Assembly: GCA_022781015.1 (NCBI GenBank)
Contig: JALEUF010000133.1
Coordinates: 1-5,895, forward strand
DNA: 5,895 nucleotides
From: Caryophanales bacterium
GTDB taxonomy: Bacteria; Bacillota_I; Bacilli_A; RFN20; CAG-826
Direction: 5' to 3'
The notes below the pieces were generated by a model, which saw only the letters and a program-made list of their open reading frames with translations, did no database searches and was not told the DNA's origin. Shown here piece by piece: positions 1-5,744 of this stretch (positions within the stretch are counted from its first letter, which is position 1; every line of letters begins with the position of its first letter). The translations under genes were made by a program, and so were the position numbers.

Positions 1-497
1 ATGCTAGAGATATTTAATATCGAGCAACCTTTCTTGCCGACCATGTCTTTAGCAAATACTTGGGATGGGAGCAAGGTGCCGATGAAATTCAAATTGAAGA
101 CAAATTCGACGCCAGCTTGATCCAAGTCAAAGAAAGTCTTCATCTCCTTTAAATCGTCATCCATCTCGGCATATTCATTATCGGTTGTTGCCTTTGGATT
201 ATTTCCTCCAGCCCCGTTAATCAAGATATCGCAGCTACCAAAATCTTTTAATATTTGTTCATGGCAGGCAATTAATGAATCCTTTTTCAAAACATTGGCT
301 TCATAACCTTTAGCAATATAGCCTTCTTTAACTATCTCAGCTGCATGTTTATCGGCATTTTCTTTCGATAAATCCAATAAGCAAACCTTAGCGCCATTCA
401 TCGCGATGGCTTTGGCTAAATGGGAGCAGATTACTCCCCCTGCTCCTGTAATGACTACGACTTTGTCTTTTAAATCGATCTCGAATGGTAATTTCAT
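1..497 (-). CDS. SDR-family oxidoreductase, D-mannonate oxidoreductase (UxuB/YjmF)-like, 3' part cut by window edge
   Basis: This is a cytoplasmic NAD(P)-dependent short-chain dehydrogenase. The start is the ATG at 497-495, behind an AAGGAG site (509-504) with a 6-nt spacer; 165 codons lie in the window. The Rossmann dinucleotide motif TGAGGVICS is at residues 17-25, the acidic residue ending beta-2 is D42, and the SDR NAG-type motif reads NGAGG at 94-98. The signature ATTDNEY...FFDLD...FNLNFIGTLLPSQVFAKDM spans about 103-152. NISS ends at the window edge, so catalytic Ser165 is present, while the YxxxK pair lies outside. This signature is the one I associate with B. subtilis UxuB/YjmF-type enzymes, which interconvert fructuronate and mannonate in hexuronate catabolism. 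The family is promiscuous, so the substrate is inferred. The last Gly of the usual TGxxxGxG motif is Cys24. It lies 14 nt after the upstream gene and is probably in the same transcript. Confidence 0.9.
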   Translation of the reverse strand, partial: MKLPFEIDLKDKVVVITGAGGVICSHLAKAIAMNGAKVCLLDLSKENADKHAAEIVKEGYIAKGYEANVLKKDSLIACHEQILKDFGSCDILINGAGGNNPKATTDNEYAEMDDDLKEMKTFFDLDQAGVEFVFNLNFIGTLLPSQVFAKDMVGKKGCSILNISS

Positions 498-511
498 GTT
501 TTTCTCCTTTT

Positions 512-1315
512 TTAATATCTACAATCTAGATTGTTACAAAATGCATCTACTGGCGAAACTCCCTTGAACTTACTTCTACCCATCATCTTTTCTATTAATG
601 AATCAATGGTATCTTCCTTCTTGTCATAACAATTTATATATGTCTTTACTTGCGGCACATCAAACAAGTGGAATGGCGAGCATAAAGAGACAAATATAAC
701 CGGAAGTTCATATACATACCAAGGGATATCCGCAGTTCCTTTCGATAGCTTCCAGGAAATCCTTTGAACTGTATTATGGGAATCGAAGTGGGCAAACTGG
801 ATTACTAGGTCATAATTTGAAGTCAAATCCTTTATCGGGGTTTTATTATTATAGACATTCATAATTATACCCATCGCTTCATTTGGAGGTAGTTTTTTCG
901 CCTTATCCATAAGCGATTCGAATATAGTTACTTCAAATCCTTCTTTCTCTAGCTTGTCCTTTATCTTTTCATATAGGGTTGGGCCTTTTTTTGGCATATA
1001 GGAAGAGAAAGGATTTTCATCTTCTTGAGGTACAATTAATATCCTTTTTGTCTTGTTTGGACTTAAAGGAAAGATATTATCGATAATTTTAACCAAGAAC
1101 ATCTGGTGGTCATCATCTTCGTTGCCAAAAAGTGGATATGGCTTATAGCCATAGTCGAGTAAGACTATTGAATCATTGAAAAATAATTCAATTCTTCCAT
1201 AAACAGTTTCTTTTCCAAGTTTATCTAAAGGGTCATGCCTAAAATTAATAAGTTTCTTTCCGATTAGACTTTTTAGAAGAGCTTTTTCTTCATTACTTAA
1301 ACAAAAATTAACCAT
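512..1315 (-). CDS. Chimeric protein: small N-terminal domain fused to a GH3 C-terminal domain, lacking the catalytic barrel
   Basis: This is a 267-residue soluble protein with no signal peptide or membrane segment. Residues about 1-80 form a compact domain with a RHDP...TVYGRIEL core and an acidic GNEDDDH loop; I cannot name it. From residue 82 the protein matches the C-terminal alpha/beta-sandwich of Bacillota GH3 beta-N-acetylglucosaminidase-like enzymes. It has the linker FPLSPNKTKRILIV (82-95), YDLVIQFA (168-175), ADIPWYVYELPVIFVS (195-210), HLFDVPQVKTYIN (216-228) and a family-typical end, MMGRSKFKGVSPVDAFC (244-260). The (beta/alpha)8 barrel carrying the nucleophile Asp and the NagZ-type His/Asp dyad is absent, so hydrolase activity is not expected. 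A binding or regulatory role, or a decayed enzyme, is possible. I chose ATG 1315; a TTG at 1333 would add six residues but probably precedes or overlaps the transcript start. The ribosome site is weak for both. Confidence 0.8.
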   Translation of the reverse strand: MVNFCLSNEEKALLKSLIGKKLINFRHDPLDKLGKETVYGRIELFFNDSIVLLDYGYKPYPLFGNEDDDHQMFLVKIIDNIFPLSPNKTKRILIVPQEDENPFSSYMPKKGPTLYEKIKDKLEKEGFEVTIFESLMDKAKKLPPNEAMGIIMNVYNNKTPIKDLTSNYDLVIQFAHFDSHNTVQRISWKLSKGTADIPWYVYELPVIFVSLCSPFHLFDVPQVKTYINCYDKKEDTIDSLIEKMMGRSKFKGVSPVDAFCNNLDCRY

Positions 1316-1336
1316 ATGATTTTCTTTCGGCAATCA

Positions 1337-1342
1337 ATTGTA
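1337..1342 (-). promoter_or_regulatory. Possible -10 box (TACAAT) for the GH3-like fusion and SDR genes
   Basis: On the minus strand TACAAT occupies 1342-1337, between the upstream terminator and the ATG at 1315. It would start transcription near 1330, giving a short leader that excludes the TTG at 1333 as a start. No convincing -35 hexamer lies 16-18 nt upstream (the best is TAAAAG), so this rests on a single box. A terminator directly upstream makes some promoter in this gap likely. Confidence 0.35.
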
Positions 1343-1375
1343 CATCGAAAAACTGATAACTTTTACTTTTCTAAC

Positions 1376-1418
1376 AAAAAGGCCTACTGCATCACCTAAC
1401 TGATTTAGCAATAGGCCT
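1376..1418 (-). terminator. Rho-independent terminator of the surface-protein gene
   Basis: Read on the minus strand, AGGCCTATTGC (1418-1408) pairs with GCAGTAGGCCT (1390-1380). The 11-bp stem has one G-T wobble. A second short stem, ATCA/TGAT (1404-1401 with 1394-1391), lies inside it. The stem is followed at once by a T run (1380-1376). It begins 4 nt after the TAA at 1425-1423. It separates the long surface-protein gene from the two genes downstream, which therefore need their own promoter. Confidence 0.88.
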
Positions 1419-1422
1419 AAAA

Positions 1423-4400
1423 TTATTTTTTCTTAAATATTCCTTTAGTAACTAATATCAAGTCATTAAAGGACTTTTTCTTAATTACAAACCAGAATAA
1501 TGAGAATCCTGCTAGAGAAGCTACAACGCTAAAACCTATTACAATTCCTGCAATTGCACCACCTGATAATCCACTATTTGGATTTAAAGGAATATCTTCA
1601 TATTTAGCAATCAAGACCATTTCTTTTGTAACGGTGAAGGTATATTCAGGATCAGTAGAAACTATATTTCCGTCCGCATCAACCCATCCCGCAAATCTTT
1701 TTCCTTCTTTTGGAGGCTCAGCCACAATAGTCACTTTATCCCCTTCTTTATAGAATCCATCTTCTCCATCACTAGAAGCATCCACGCCAGTAATGGTAAT
1801 TTTATGGGTACCGATCTTAGCAATCCTAAGATCATCTATAAGCTTGCCATTTTCATCGAAATGATGCTTGCAAATCGAGCAATCTTGATGGCCTTTGACA
1901 CCGAATTCTTCTGTAGTTGGGGCAACTTCATTAATCCAAGACCCAAATGAATGGGATTCTATATCTTTTTTATGATTGCAGTTATGACATTCGTAATAAT
2001 GAGAGGAATCATCCGCTGAGCGGGTAAATTTATAATCGTGAATTATAGTTTCTTCCAAAGTGATTTCGTTTTTGCAAGCTTCATCAAGGAATAATTTGCC
2101 GCATTCGCTTCTTTCACATTCATAATAGGCAATATTACCGTCTTTGCCGTTCTTGCCATTTTCATCAACTTTAATTACTTTGTTAGCTTCTACATGTTTT
2201 ACTTTGTGAGACGCTTTAATAACTGCATCTTTTTCATTCCAAATAGTCTCACATTCACGTCCAACAAATTCCTTTTTGCAATCTAGACAGACATATTTAT
2301 CATGCTTTCCATCACTAGTGCAGGTCTCTTCAAACCCTGCTTCTTTTAAGGTGACGTTATCATGAGTACAATCAGTTGCCAAAGGAAGTTTGAATTTAAT
2401 GGTGACTTCTTTATTGTCTGCACTACTAGTCATTTCTAATGCCTCACCTCTAGTTATATTCAATTCGCATAGCCACCTATTAGGATCATTAATTCTTGAA
2501 TTAGCAAATATCATTCCATCAGGAGCCATTAATTTAAGGGTAACATAAACAGGTATGTGCCCTAGGAATGTTCCATCTCCGACTACATTATCAAAATTAA
2601 CAATTTCAAAGTCTAATTCATTGTTTTCTTTTATGGATATTTCTTCAATTTTGTTACCAATGATTGTCTTTCCAAATTCAATGTCGATATTCTGGACTAC
2701 ATCTTCTAAAGGCATCATTACATGGATTTTTATTACTTGAGTCGCTTCATCAAGTTCCTTATGTAGCAATACTCCGTTTTTAATATTTATATCGATGGCA
2801 TCTATTCCTTCAGATGGGAATTTATGGTTTGCTTGTGGCTTTATTTGATAAATCATCAAGCTATTGCTATCAATTTTAGTTGAATAGGCATTGTTAATGT
2901 TGCAAACAAAGTCGGCATCTTTTGTTTTAGATCCAATTGAATAAATATCCCCACGGTTAATCACATTTCCTTTTGTAACAGTTGGATAGAAGAAAGGCTC
3001 AAATGACATTCCCCTGCTATATTTAGGGATTTCTAATTCAAAACTCCTAACTACTTCTTCGACGTGGCAATCTTTACAAATTCCATTTTCGAAATTGTGG
3101 TCAATAAATTCGCCATATTCATGGTTGCAGGTATGTCCATCTTTGCTATAGCTACAAATTGCTCTTTGAGCGCATGTAGCAACTCCTCCAGTTGGGGCAT
3201 GCCTATAGCTTGTATCTTCTATATTACAAGTAGCACATTTAAGGATGTGTTGTTCTCCTCCTCCAGCAACAAAAGTTAGAACCTTAAATTCATATTTATG
3301 CCCAATAGCAGGTAAATAGGTTTCATTGCAATCGATACAAATTCCTTGTTCGACACAAGTAGGAGTTCCGCCCCTATGTTCTTCTTTAACTAGATTTCCA
3401 TTTGAATCATATTTAAGAGCACCGCATTCACATTTATATATGTGTTTACTAGAATCGGTCGGATCTTTTACACATTTATAATCATGAATTCCATTTGGAT
3501 TAATAACTTCCCCACAAGTCTTGCAGCTAACCGTGCAGTTCCCATAGTAATCATGCTCTCCTATATCTGAATTAACATCAAAATAAGGTGATACACCTGG
3601 ACAACTCGGATCGCTACAAGTAGTCCTGCCGTGATAAGTCCCATCAATACATTCTATATCTCCATAAGTATGTTCATGGCCCCCAGAAACACCATATATA
3701 TTCAATGGGATTTTACAAGTTTTCCCATTTGCAGCAGTCGCAACAACATAAGTAGTTCCGCTATTCATGCTATTTTTAGCAGTCAGTTTGTAGTAACAAT
3801 TGGATTCAGAAAAGACATTTGACGACTCTATTTCTAATCCTATTGGAGCATTTATTGCTTCATAGGTATAAGGGGTAGGTGCGCCAACAATCCAGAATCC
3901 TGTATGAACTGAACCGCCTATTCTTCCAGAGACCGCTTCTCCAATTCGAGGGGCAATAGATACACCACCCCCAATATAATCCATACCTCTAATGAGAATA
4001 AAGTCTAGATCTACAGCTTTTGTTATTTTGTTATATCCAGCCGTATCCCATAATTCTATGTCTTTGCCTTTCCCTAGGTTTAGACCAGTTATTTTAGTAT
4101 GGTCATTAAGATAAGAAAGGTCCCTGCTTAATTCATATCCAGATTCAGGGAGTATTTTAAACCTAATAACAAAAGATTCGTTTTCATCTACTATTTCATT
4201 TTCAATTGCAGTCCAAGAACCATCTCCAGATGATGACCAAAGCATACGGCCTTGTCCATTTCTCCAGACAACTTCTAAAGAAACGCTATATTTAGAATTA
4301 GCAGGGACAGTAATCCTCTTATTCGCTTCATCTTTAAAATCAAATAAAGAAGCAACTGAATCACCTATATCAACTTTATTAAGCGAGAACTCTATATCGC

Positions 4401-4533
4401 TAATAAAATTTGAGCTTGCTTTTGTATCAATTGCTGTTGCAGTTAGTCTTGTTCCCAATAATAAAGAAACACAAGCAAATAGACCTCCAAAAAAAGATAC
4501 TAATTTGGATTTAGTTTTCCTTAATCGAATCAT
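1423..4533 (-). CDS. Large secreted, membrane-anchored, cysteine-rich modular surface protein with an InlB-type repeat
   Basis: This 1036-residue protein is predicted to be exported and held in the membrane by its C-terminus. ATG 4533 follows AAGGAG (4546-4541) with a 7-nt spacer. A basic start and hydrophobic core (about 11-29) end in an ATA signal-peptidase site after residue 34. Three related beta-sandwich-like modules lie at about 44-182, 496-609 and 612-718. An Ig-like segment at 210-280 follows the first. Two Cys/His-rich stretches, 285-492 (19 Cys) and 722-896 (12 Cys), contain repeated CxxC or CxC pairs with GH or IH spacers. Residues 908-979 match a divergent InlB B-repeat (Flg_new_2-like), with KEGDKVTIVAEPP, FAGW and YTFTV. 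A GLSGGAIAGIVIG-type segment starts a transmembrane helix (993-1017), followed by KKK and a short basic cytoplasmic tail. There is no LPXTG motif, so sortase anchoring is not expected. The likely role, adhesion or host/surface interaction, is inferred; the ligand is unknown. It is transcribed alone, ending at the terminator just downstream. Confidence 0.88.
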   Translation of the reverse strand: MIRLRKTKSKLVSFFGGLFACVSLLLGTRLTATAIDTKASSNFISDIEFSLNKVDIGDSVASLFDFKDEANKRITVPANSKYSVSLEVVWRNGQGRMLWSSSGDGSWTAIENEIVDENESFVIRFKILPESGYELSRDLSYLNDHTKITGLNLGKGKDIELWDTAGYNKITKAVDLDFILIRGMDYIGGGVSIAPRIGEAVSGRIGGSVHTGFWIVGAPTPYTYEAINAPIGLEIESSNVFSESNCYYKLTAKNSMNSGTTYVVATAANGKTCKIPLNIYGVSGGHEHTYGDIECIDGTYHGRTTCSDPSCPGVSPYFDVNSDIGEHDYYGNCTVSCKTCGEVINPNGIHDYKCVKDPTDSSKHIYKCECGALKYDSNGNLVKEEHRGGTPTCVEQGICIDCNETYLPAIGHKYEFKVLTFVAGGGEQHILKCATCNIEDTSYRHAPTGGVATCAQRAICSYSKDGHTCNHEYGEFIDHNFENGICKDCHVEEVVRSFELEIPKYSRGMSFEPFFYPTVTKGNVINRGDIYSIGSKTKDADFVCNINNAYSTKIDSNSLMIYQIKPQANHKFPSEGIDAIDINIKNGVLLHKELDEATQVIKIHVMMPLEDVVQNIDIEFGKTIIGNKIEEISIKENNELDFEIVNFDNVVGDGTFLGHIPVYVTLKLMAPDGMIFANSRINDPNRWLCELNITRGEALEMTSSADNKEVTIKFKLPLATDCTHDNVTLKEAGFEETCTSDGKHDKYVCLDCKKEFVGRECETIWNEKDAVIKASHKVKHVEANKVIKVDENGKNGKDGNIAYYECERSECGKLFLDEACKNEITLEETIIHDYKFTRSADDSSHYYECHNCNHKKDIESHSFGSWINEVAPTTEEFGVKGHQDCSICKHHFDENGKLIDDLRIAKIGTHKITITGVDASSDGEDGFYKEGDKVTIVAEPPKEGKRFAGWVDADGNIVSTDPEYTFTVTKEMVLIAKYEDIPLNPNSGLSGGAIAGIVIGFSVVASLAGFSLFWFVIKKKSFNDLILVTKGIFKKK

Positions 4534-4770
4534 AGATTCTCTCCTTTTTATAGCCGTAACGGCAGTAAATCTTATTCAAAATAAAATGAATACAAGAAGT
4601 AACACTAAATTGATAATGGACTAACTTCCAAAACCATAAATTTATAAATCCGTGCGACCCATGTATCCATATTCACGTGAAAACTTTAGCAAAAGCAAAG
4701 ATAAAGCACAGTACCCAAATGGGTACCTTTTGATAAAATATTTCAATTTTTAGGGAGCAAAATACAAATG
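4534..4770 (-). promoter_or_regulatory. Upstream region of the surface-protein gene, with small palindromes
   Basis: This AT-rich spacer has no ORF. It holds the GGAG site of the surface gene (4541-4546). The perfect 11-bp palindrome GCCGTAACGGC (4553-4563) sits 6 nt upstream of that site and could be an operator or a small leader hairpin. A weak minus-strand promoter candidate is TTGTAT (4595-4590), a 15-nt spacer and TAAGAT (4574-4569). Further upstream are TTCACGTGAA (4672-4681) and a GTACCC/GGGTAC hairpin. No element is strong enough to fix the transcription start. Confidence 0.35.
4711..4726. repeat. Hairpin GTACCC-AAAT-GGGTAC
   Basis: A 6-bp perfect inverted repeat has a 4-nt loop and is followed on the plus strand by CCTTTT. 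It resembles a weak plus-strand terminator, but no plus-strand gene lies upstream. It sits about 50 bp outside the left arm of the IS-like element. Confidence 0.5.
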
Positions 4771-4775
4771 TTACT

Positions 4776-4795
4776 TGACAGAGTTGTTCAACAAA
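4776..4795 (+). repeat. Left terminal inverted repeat (L1) of the IS30-like element
   Basis: TGACAGAGTTGTTCAACAAA reads from outside to inside and pairs with the arm at 5476-5496. It contains the internal palindrome TTGTTCAACAA (4784-4794). One base of the ATTGCAAC core found in the other copies is missing here. Confidence 0.6.
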
Positions 4796-4851
4796 TGGTA
4801 TCCAAGCACCAAATCCACCATTGACCACGGGATTTTTTGGCTATGTTGCCC

Positions 4852-4922
4852 AAATTGGTGAATGTTATTTTCCCCTTTTTGGCAAAACAGTATTCCCCTT
4901 GGGATTTAACTTTCACCAATTT
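4852..4922. repeat. 71-nt imperfect inverted repeat within the IS-like region
   Basis: AAATTGGTGAATGTTA (4852-4867) pairs with TAACTTTCACCAATTT (4907-4922), 15 of 16 positions. The loop carries two copies of TTCCCCTT. The right arm can instead form a local hairpin, TCACC-AATTTC-GGTGA (4913-4928). It may be a small nested MITE or a remnant; no coding function is seen. Confidence 0.6.
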
Positions 4923-4944
4923 CGGTGATTCCTAAAACACTAAG

Positions 4945-4968
4945 ATTGGCATTTGCCAGAAAGCCAAT
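4945..4968. repeat. Hairpin ATTGGC ... GCCAAT
   Basis: A 6-bp perfect stem has a 12-nt loop. An alternative inner stem TGGC/GCCA (4947-4950 and 4955-4958) is possible. It lies just outside the inner repeat copy at 4976. Confidence 0.4.
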
Positions 4969-4975
4969 AGATTGC

Positions 4976-4988
4976 CACATTGCAACGG
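4976..4988 (+). repeat. Inner copy (L') of the IS end motif
   Basis: CACATTGCAACGG matches the minus-strand copy at 5341-5329 (CTCATTGCAACAG) at 11 of 13 positions. It lies at the left edge of the GC-rich, transposase-bearing segment, 104 nt before its start codon, and may be the original left end of that copy. Confidence 0.45.
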
Positions 4989-5052
4989 ACTCGAATCCGT
5001 ATCCGTAAATCCTTTTCAAATCCCTAGGGGTTCGCGACGGCCGCGGCCTAGT

Positions 5053-5061
5053 TGGTATAAT
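5053..5061 (+). promoter_or_regulatory. Extended -10 promoter of the transposase remnant
   Basis: TGGTATAAT is a perfect extended -10 (TGnTATAAT). No good -35 is visible 17 nt upstream, which an extended -10 can tolerate. It lies just after the palindrome GGCCGCGGCC (5039-5048). Transcription would start near 5068, about 24 nt before the ATG. Confidence 0.6.
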
Positions 5062-5091
5062 GGGGTTGCCGCCGCCCAGAAAGGAGATGAA

Positions 5092-5244
5092 ATGTCAAAG
5101 AAAAGACTAGACCACGACGACAGGATAAACCTGCAGGCCGGCATGGCAAAGGGCCTTTCGCTGAGGGATGTAGCGCTGGTGCTGAAGAAGTCGCGCTCGA
5201 CCATCTACGGGGGAATCATCAGCTACTCAAGATACCTCGACTGA
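5092..5244 (+). pseudogene. IS30-family transposase, N-terminal HTH remnant (50 residues)
   Basis: The ORF starts at ATG 5092 behind AAGGAG (5081-5086) with a 5-nt spacer. It reads MSKKRLDHDDRINLQAGMAK and continues with a helix-turn-helix (about residues 22-42: GLSLRDVALVLKKSRSTIYG). This is the typical DNA-binding start of IS30 transposases (R-L-x-x-x-D-R-x-x-L-Q-x-G-x-x-x-G-L-S). It stops after SRYLD at a TGA, whereas the family is usually above 300 residues with a C-terminal DDE domain. That domain is not found in any frame downstream. The usual Arg-Glu after STI-x is Gly-Gly here (41-42 region), so even DNA binding may be impaired. Base composition is about 55% GC, unlike its neighbours, which points to acquisition from elsewhere. 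A repressor-like role for the fragment is conceivable but unsupported. Confidence 0.75.
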
Positions 5245-5309
5245 AGTGCTATCAATAAAGTAGGCATGGACAGGACACCCATAGTCACCGTATTGTTAAT
5301 ATGTATACA

Positions 5310-5324
5310 CCACCCAAGGGGTGG
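5310..5324. repeat. GC-rich hairpin CCACCC-AAG-GGGTGG
   Basis: A perfect 6-bp inverted repeat with a 3-nt loop lies between the transposase remnant and the inner right repeat. It could slow transcription, but no T run follows on either strand. Confidence 0.5.
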
Positions 5325-5328
5325 GCGG

Positions 5329-5347
5329 CTGTTGCAATGAGTTAGTC
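5329..5347 (-). repeat. Inner right copy (R2) of the IS end motif
   Basis: Read on the minus strand, TGACTAACTCATTGCAACAG matches the outer right arm (TGACAAAGTTATTGCAACA) at 16 of 19 aligned positions. It closes the GC-rich, transposase-bearing segment. It also forms a perfect 12-bp inverted repeat (5329-5340) with 5424-5435. Confidence 0.55.
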
Positions 5348-5415
5348 AAACTCACTCTCGGCCGGCCTTTCGCTACGCCTACAATATGGCCAAAAGCACG
5401 GAATAATGCAAATTT

Positions 5416-5435
5416 GGCCAGAGTCATTGCAACAG
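5416..5435 (+). repeat. Inner left-type copy (L2) of the IS end motif
   Basis: GGCCAGAGTCATTGCAACAG matches the outer right arm, read outside to inside, at about 14 of 19 positions. Its mate would be the arm at 5496-5476, giving an 81-bp mini-element. It points away from the copy at 5329-5347, with 68 bp between them. Confidence 0.45.
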
Positions 5436-5475
5436 GAGCATCATAAAAAATCAGAGATTCGTTAAACTGTCCTAT

Positions 5476-5496
5476 TTTGTTGCAATAACTTTGTCA
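5476..5496 (-). repeat. Right terminal inverted repeat (R1) of the IS30-like element
   Basis: Read on the minus strand, TGACAAAGTTATTGCAACAAA pairs with the left arm at 4776-4795. It overlaps the palindrome TTTGTCA-TC-TGACAAA (about 5490-5505), which straddles the outer edge of the element. Confidence 0.6.
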
Positions 5497-5669
5497 TCTG
5501 ACAAAATTTGTTACAAAATATCTAATAAAGATACTAAGCTAAAAATTCCGATGGTAAAATAATCCGACACTTCAAAAGATATTCCTAGAAAATTAAGGCG
5601 GTGCTCAAGACATTACACATCCATGGAAGCCCTAAGTCGACCCCACAAAAAGTGGAAAATCCAAATCTT

Positions 5670-5700
5670 TTCAGTTGCATACAATTTGTAAGCAACTGAA
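5670..5700. repeat. 31-nt near-perfect palindrome
   Basis: TTCAGTTGC (5670-5678) pairs with GCAACTGAA (5692-5700). After one A/A mismatch, TACAA (5680-5684) pairs with TTGTA (5686-5690) around a single central T. On the plus strand a TTTTTC run begins 8 nt later, a loose fit to a terminator. It is also the kind of symmetric site some IS30-family elements prefer as a target. Confidence 0.6.
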
Positions 5701-5744
5701 GTATCAAATTTTTCATATCACTTCTCAAGGTAAAAACTACTGCC

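Larger units (their letters stand above)
4776..5496 (+). mobile_element. Degenerate IS30-family element, internally deleted, about 720 bp between terminal repeats
   Basis: It is bounded by imperfect terminal inverted repeats. The left arm (4776-4795) and the right arm (5496-5476, minus strand) align as TGACA-R-AGTT-R-TT-(G)-CAACAAA, about 18 of 21 columns identical by hand. Inside lies a fragment of an IS30-type transposase. Intact IS30-family elements are usually about 1 kb or longer, so most of the transposase is missing. The interior is a mosaic. The part at 4796-4975 is AT-rich and full of hairpins. The part at about 4984-5340 is GC-rich and carries the transposase start. The rest, to 5496, holds two more repeat copies. 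Exact ends and target duplication are not clear; the arms may extend several bases outward. It could not move on its own, but might be mobilised by a related transposase. Confidence 0.6.

Noticed and set aside
2555..3822. Plus-strand open frames of 61-71 codons opposite the surface-protein gene
   Set aside because: They are antisense shadows of a well-supported gene, without ribosome sites or recognisable domains.
4979..5075. tRNA-like pieces: CTCGAATCC resembling a T-loop and AGTTGGTA resembling a D-arm
   Set aside because: They are in the wrong order for one tRNA, the T-stem does not pair with a 7-nt loop, and there is no anticodon arm or acceptor stem. The second piece is better explained as an extended -10 promoter.
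4972..5091. An N-terminal extension of the transposase fragment up to 4972
   Set aside because: The extra 40 residues have no family match, begin without a ribosome site and overlap the promoter. The ATG at 5092 has both a ribosome site and the normal IS30 start.
5245..5340. In-frame continuation after the TGA at 5242-5244 (readthrough of the transposase)
   Set aside because: The following 31 codons do not resemble IS30 transposase sequence, and no DDE motifs appear in any frame. A deletion fits better than a recoded stop.
5346..5465. Plus-strand open frame of about 38 codons across the foldback
   Set aside because: It has no start with a ribosome site, overlaps inverted repeats, and matches nothing I recognise.
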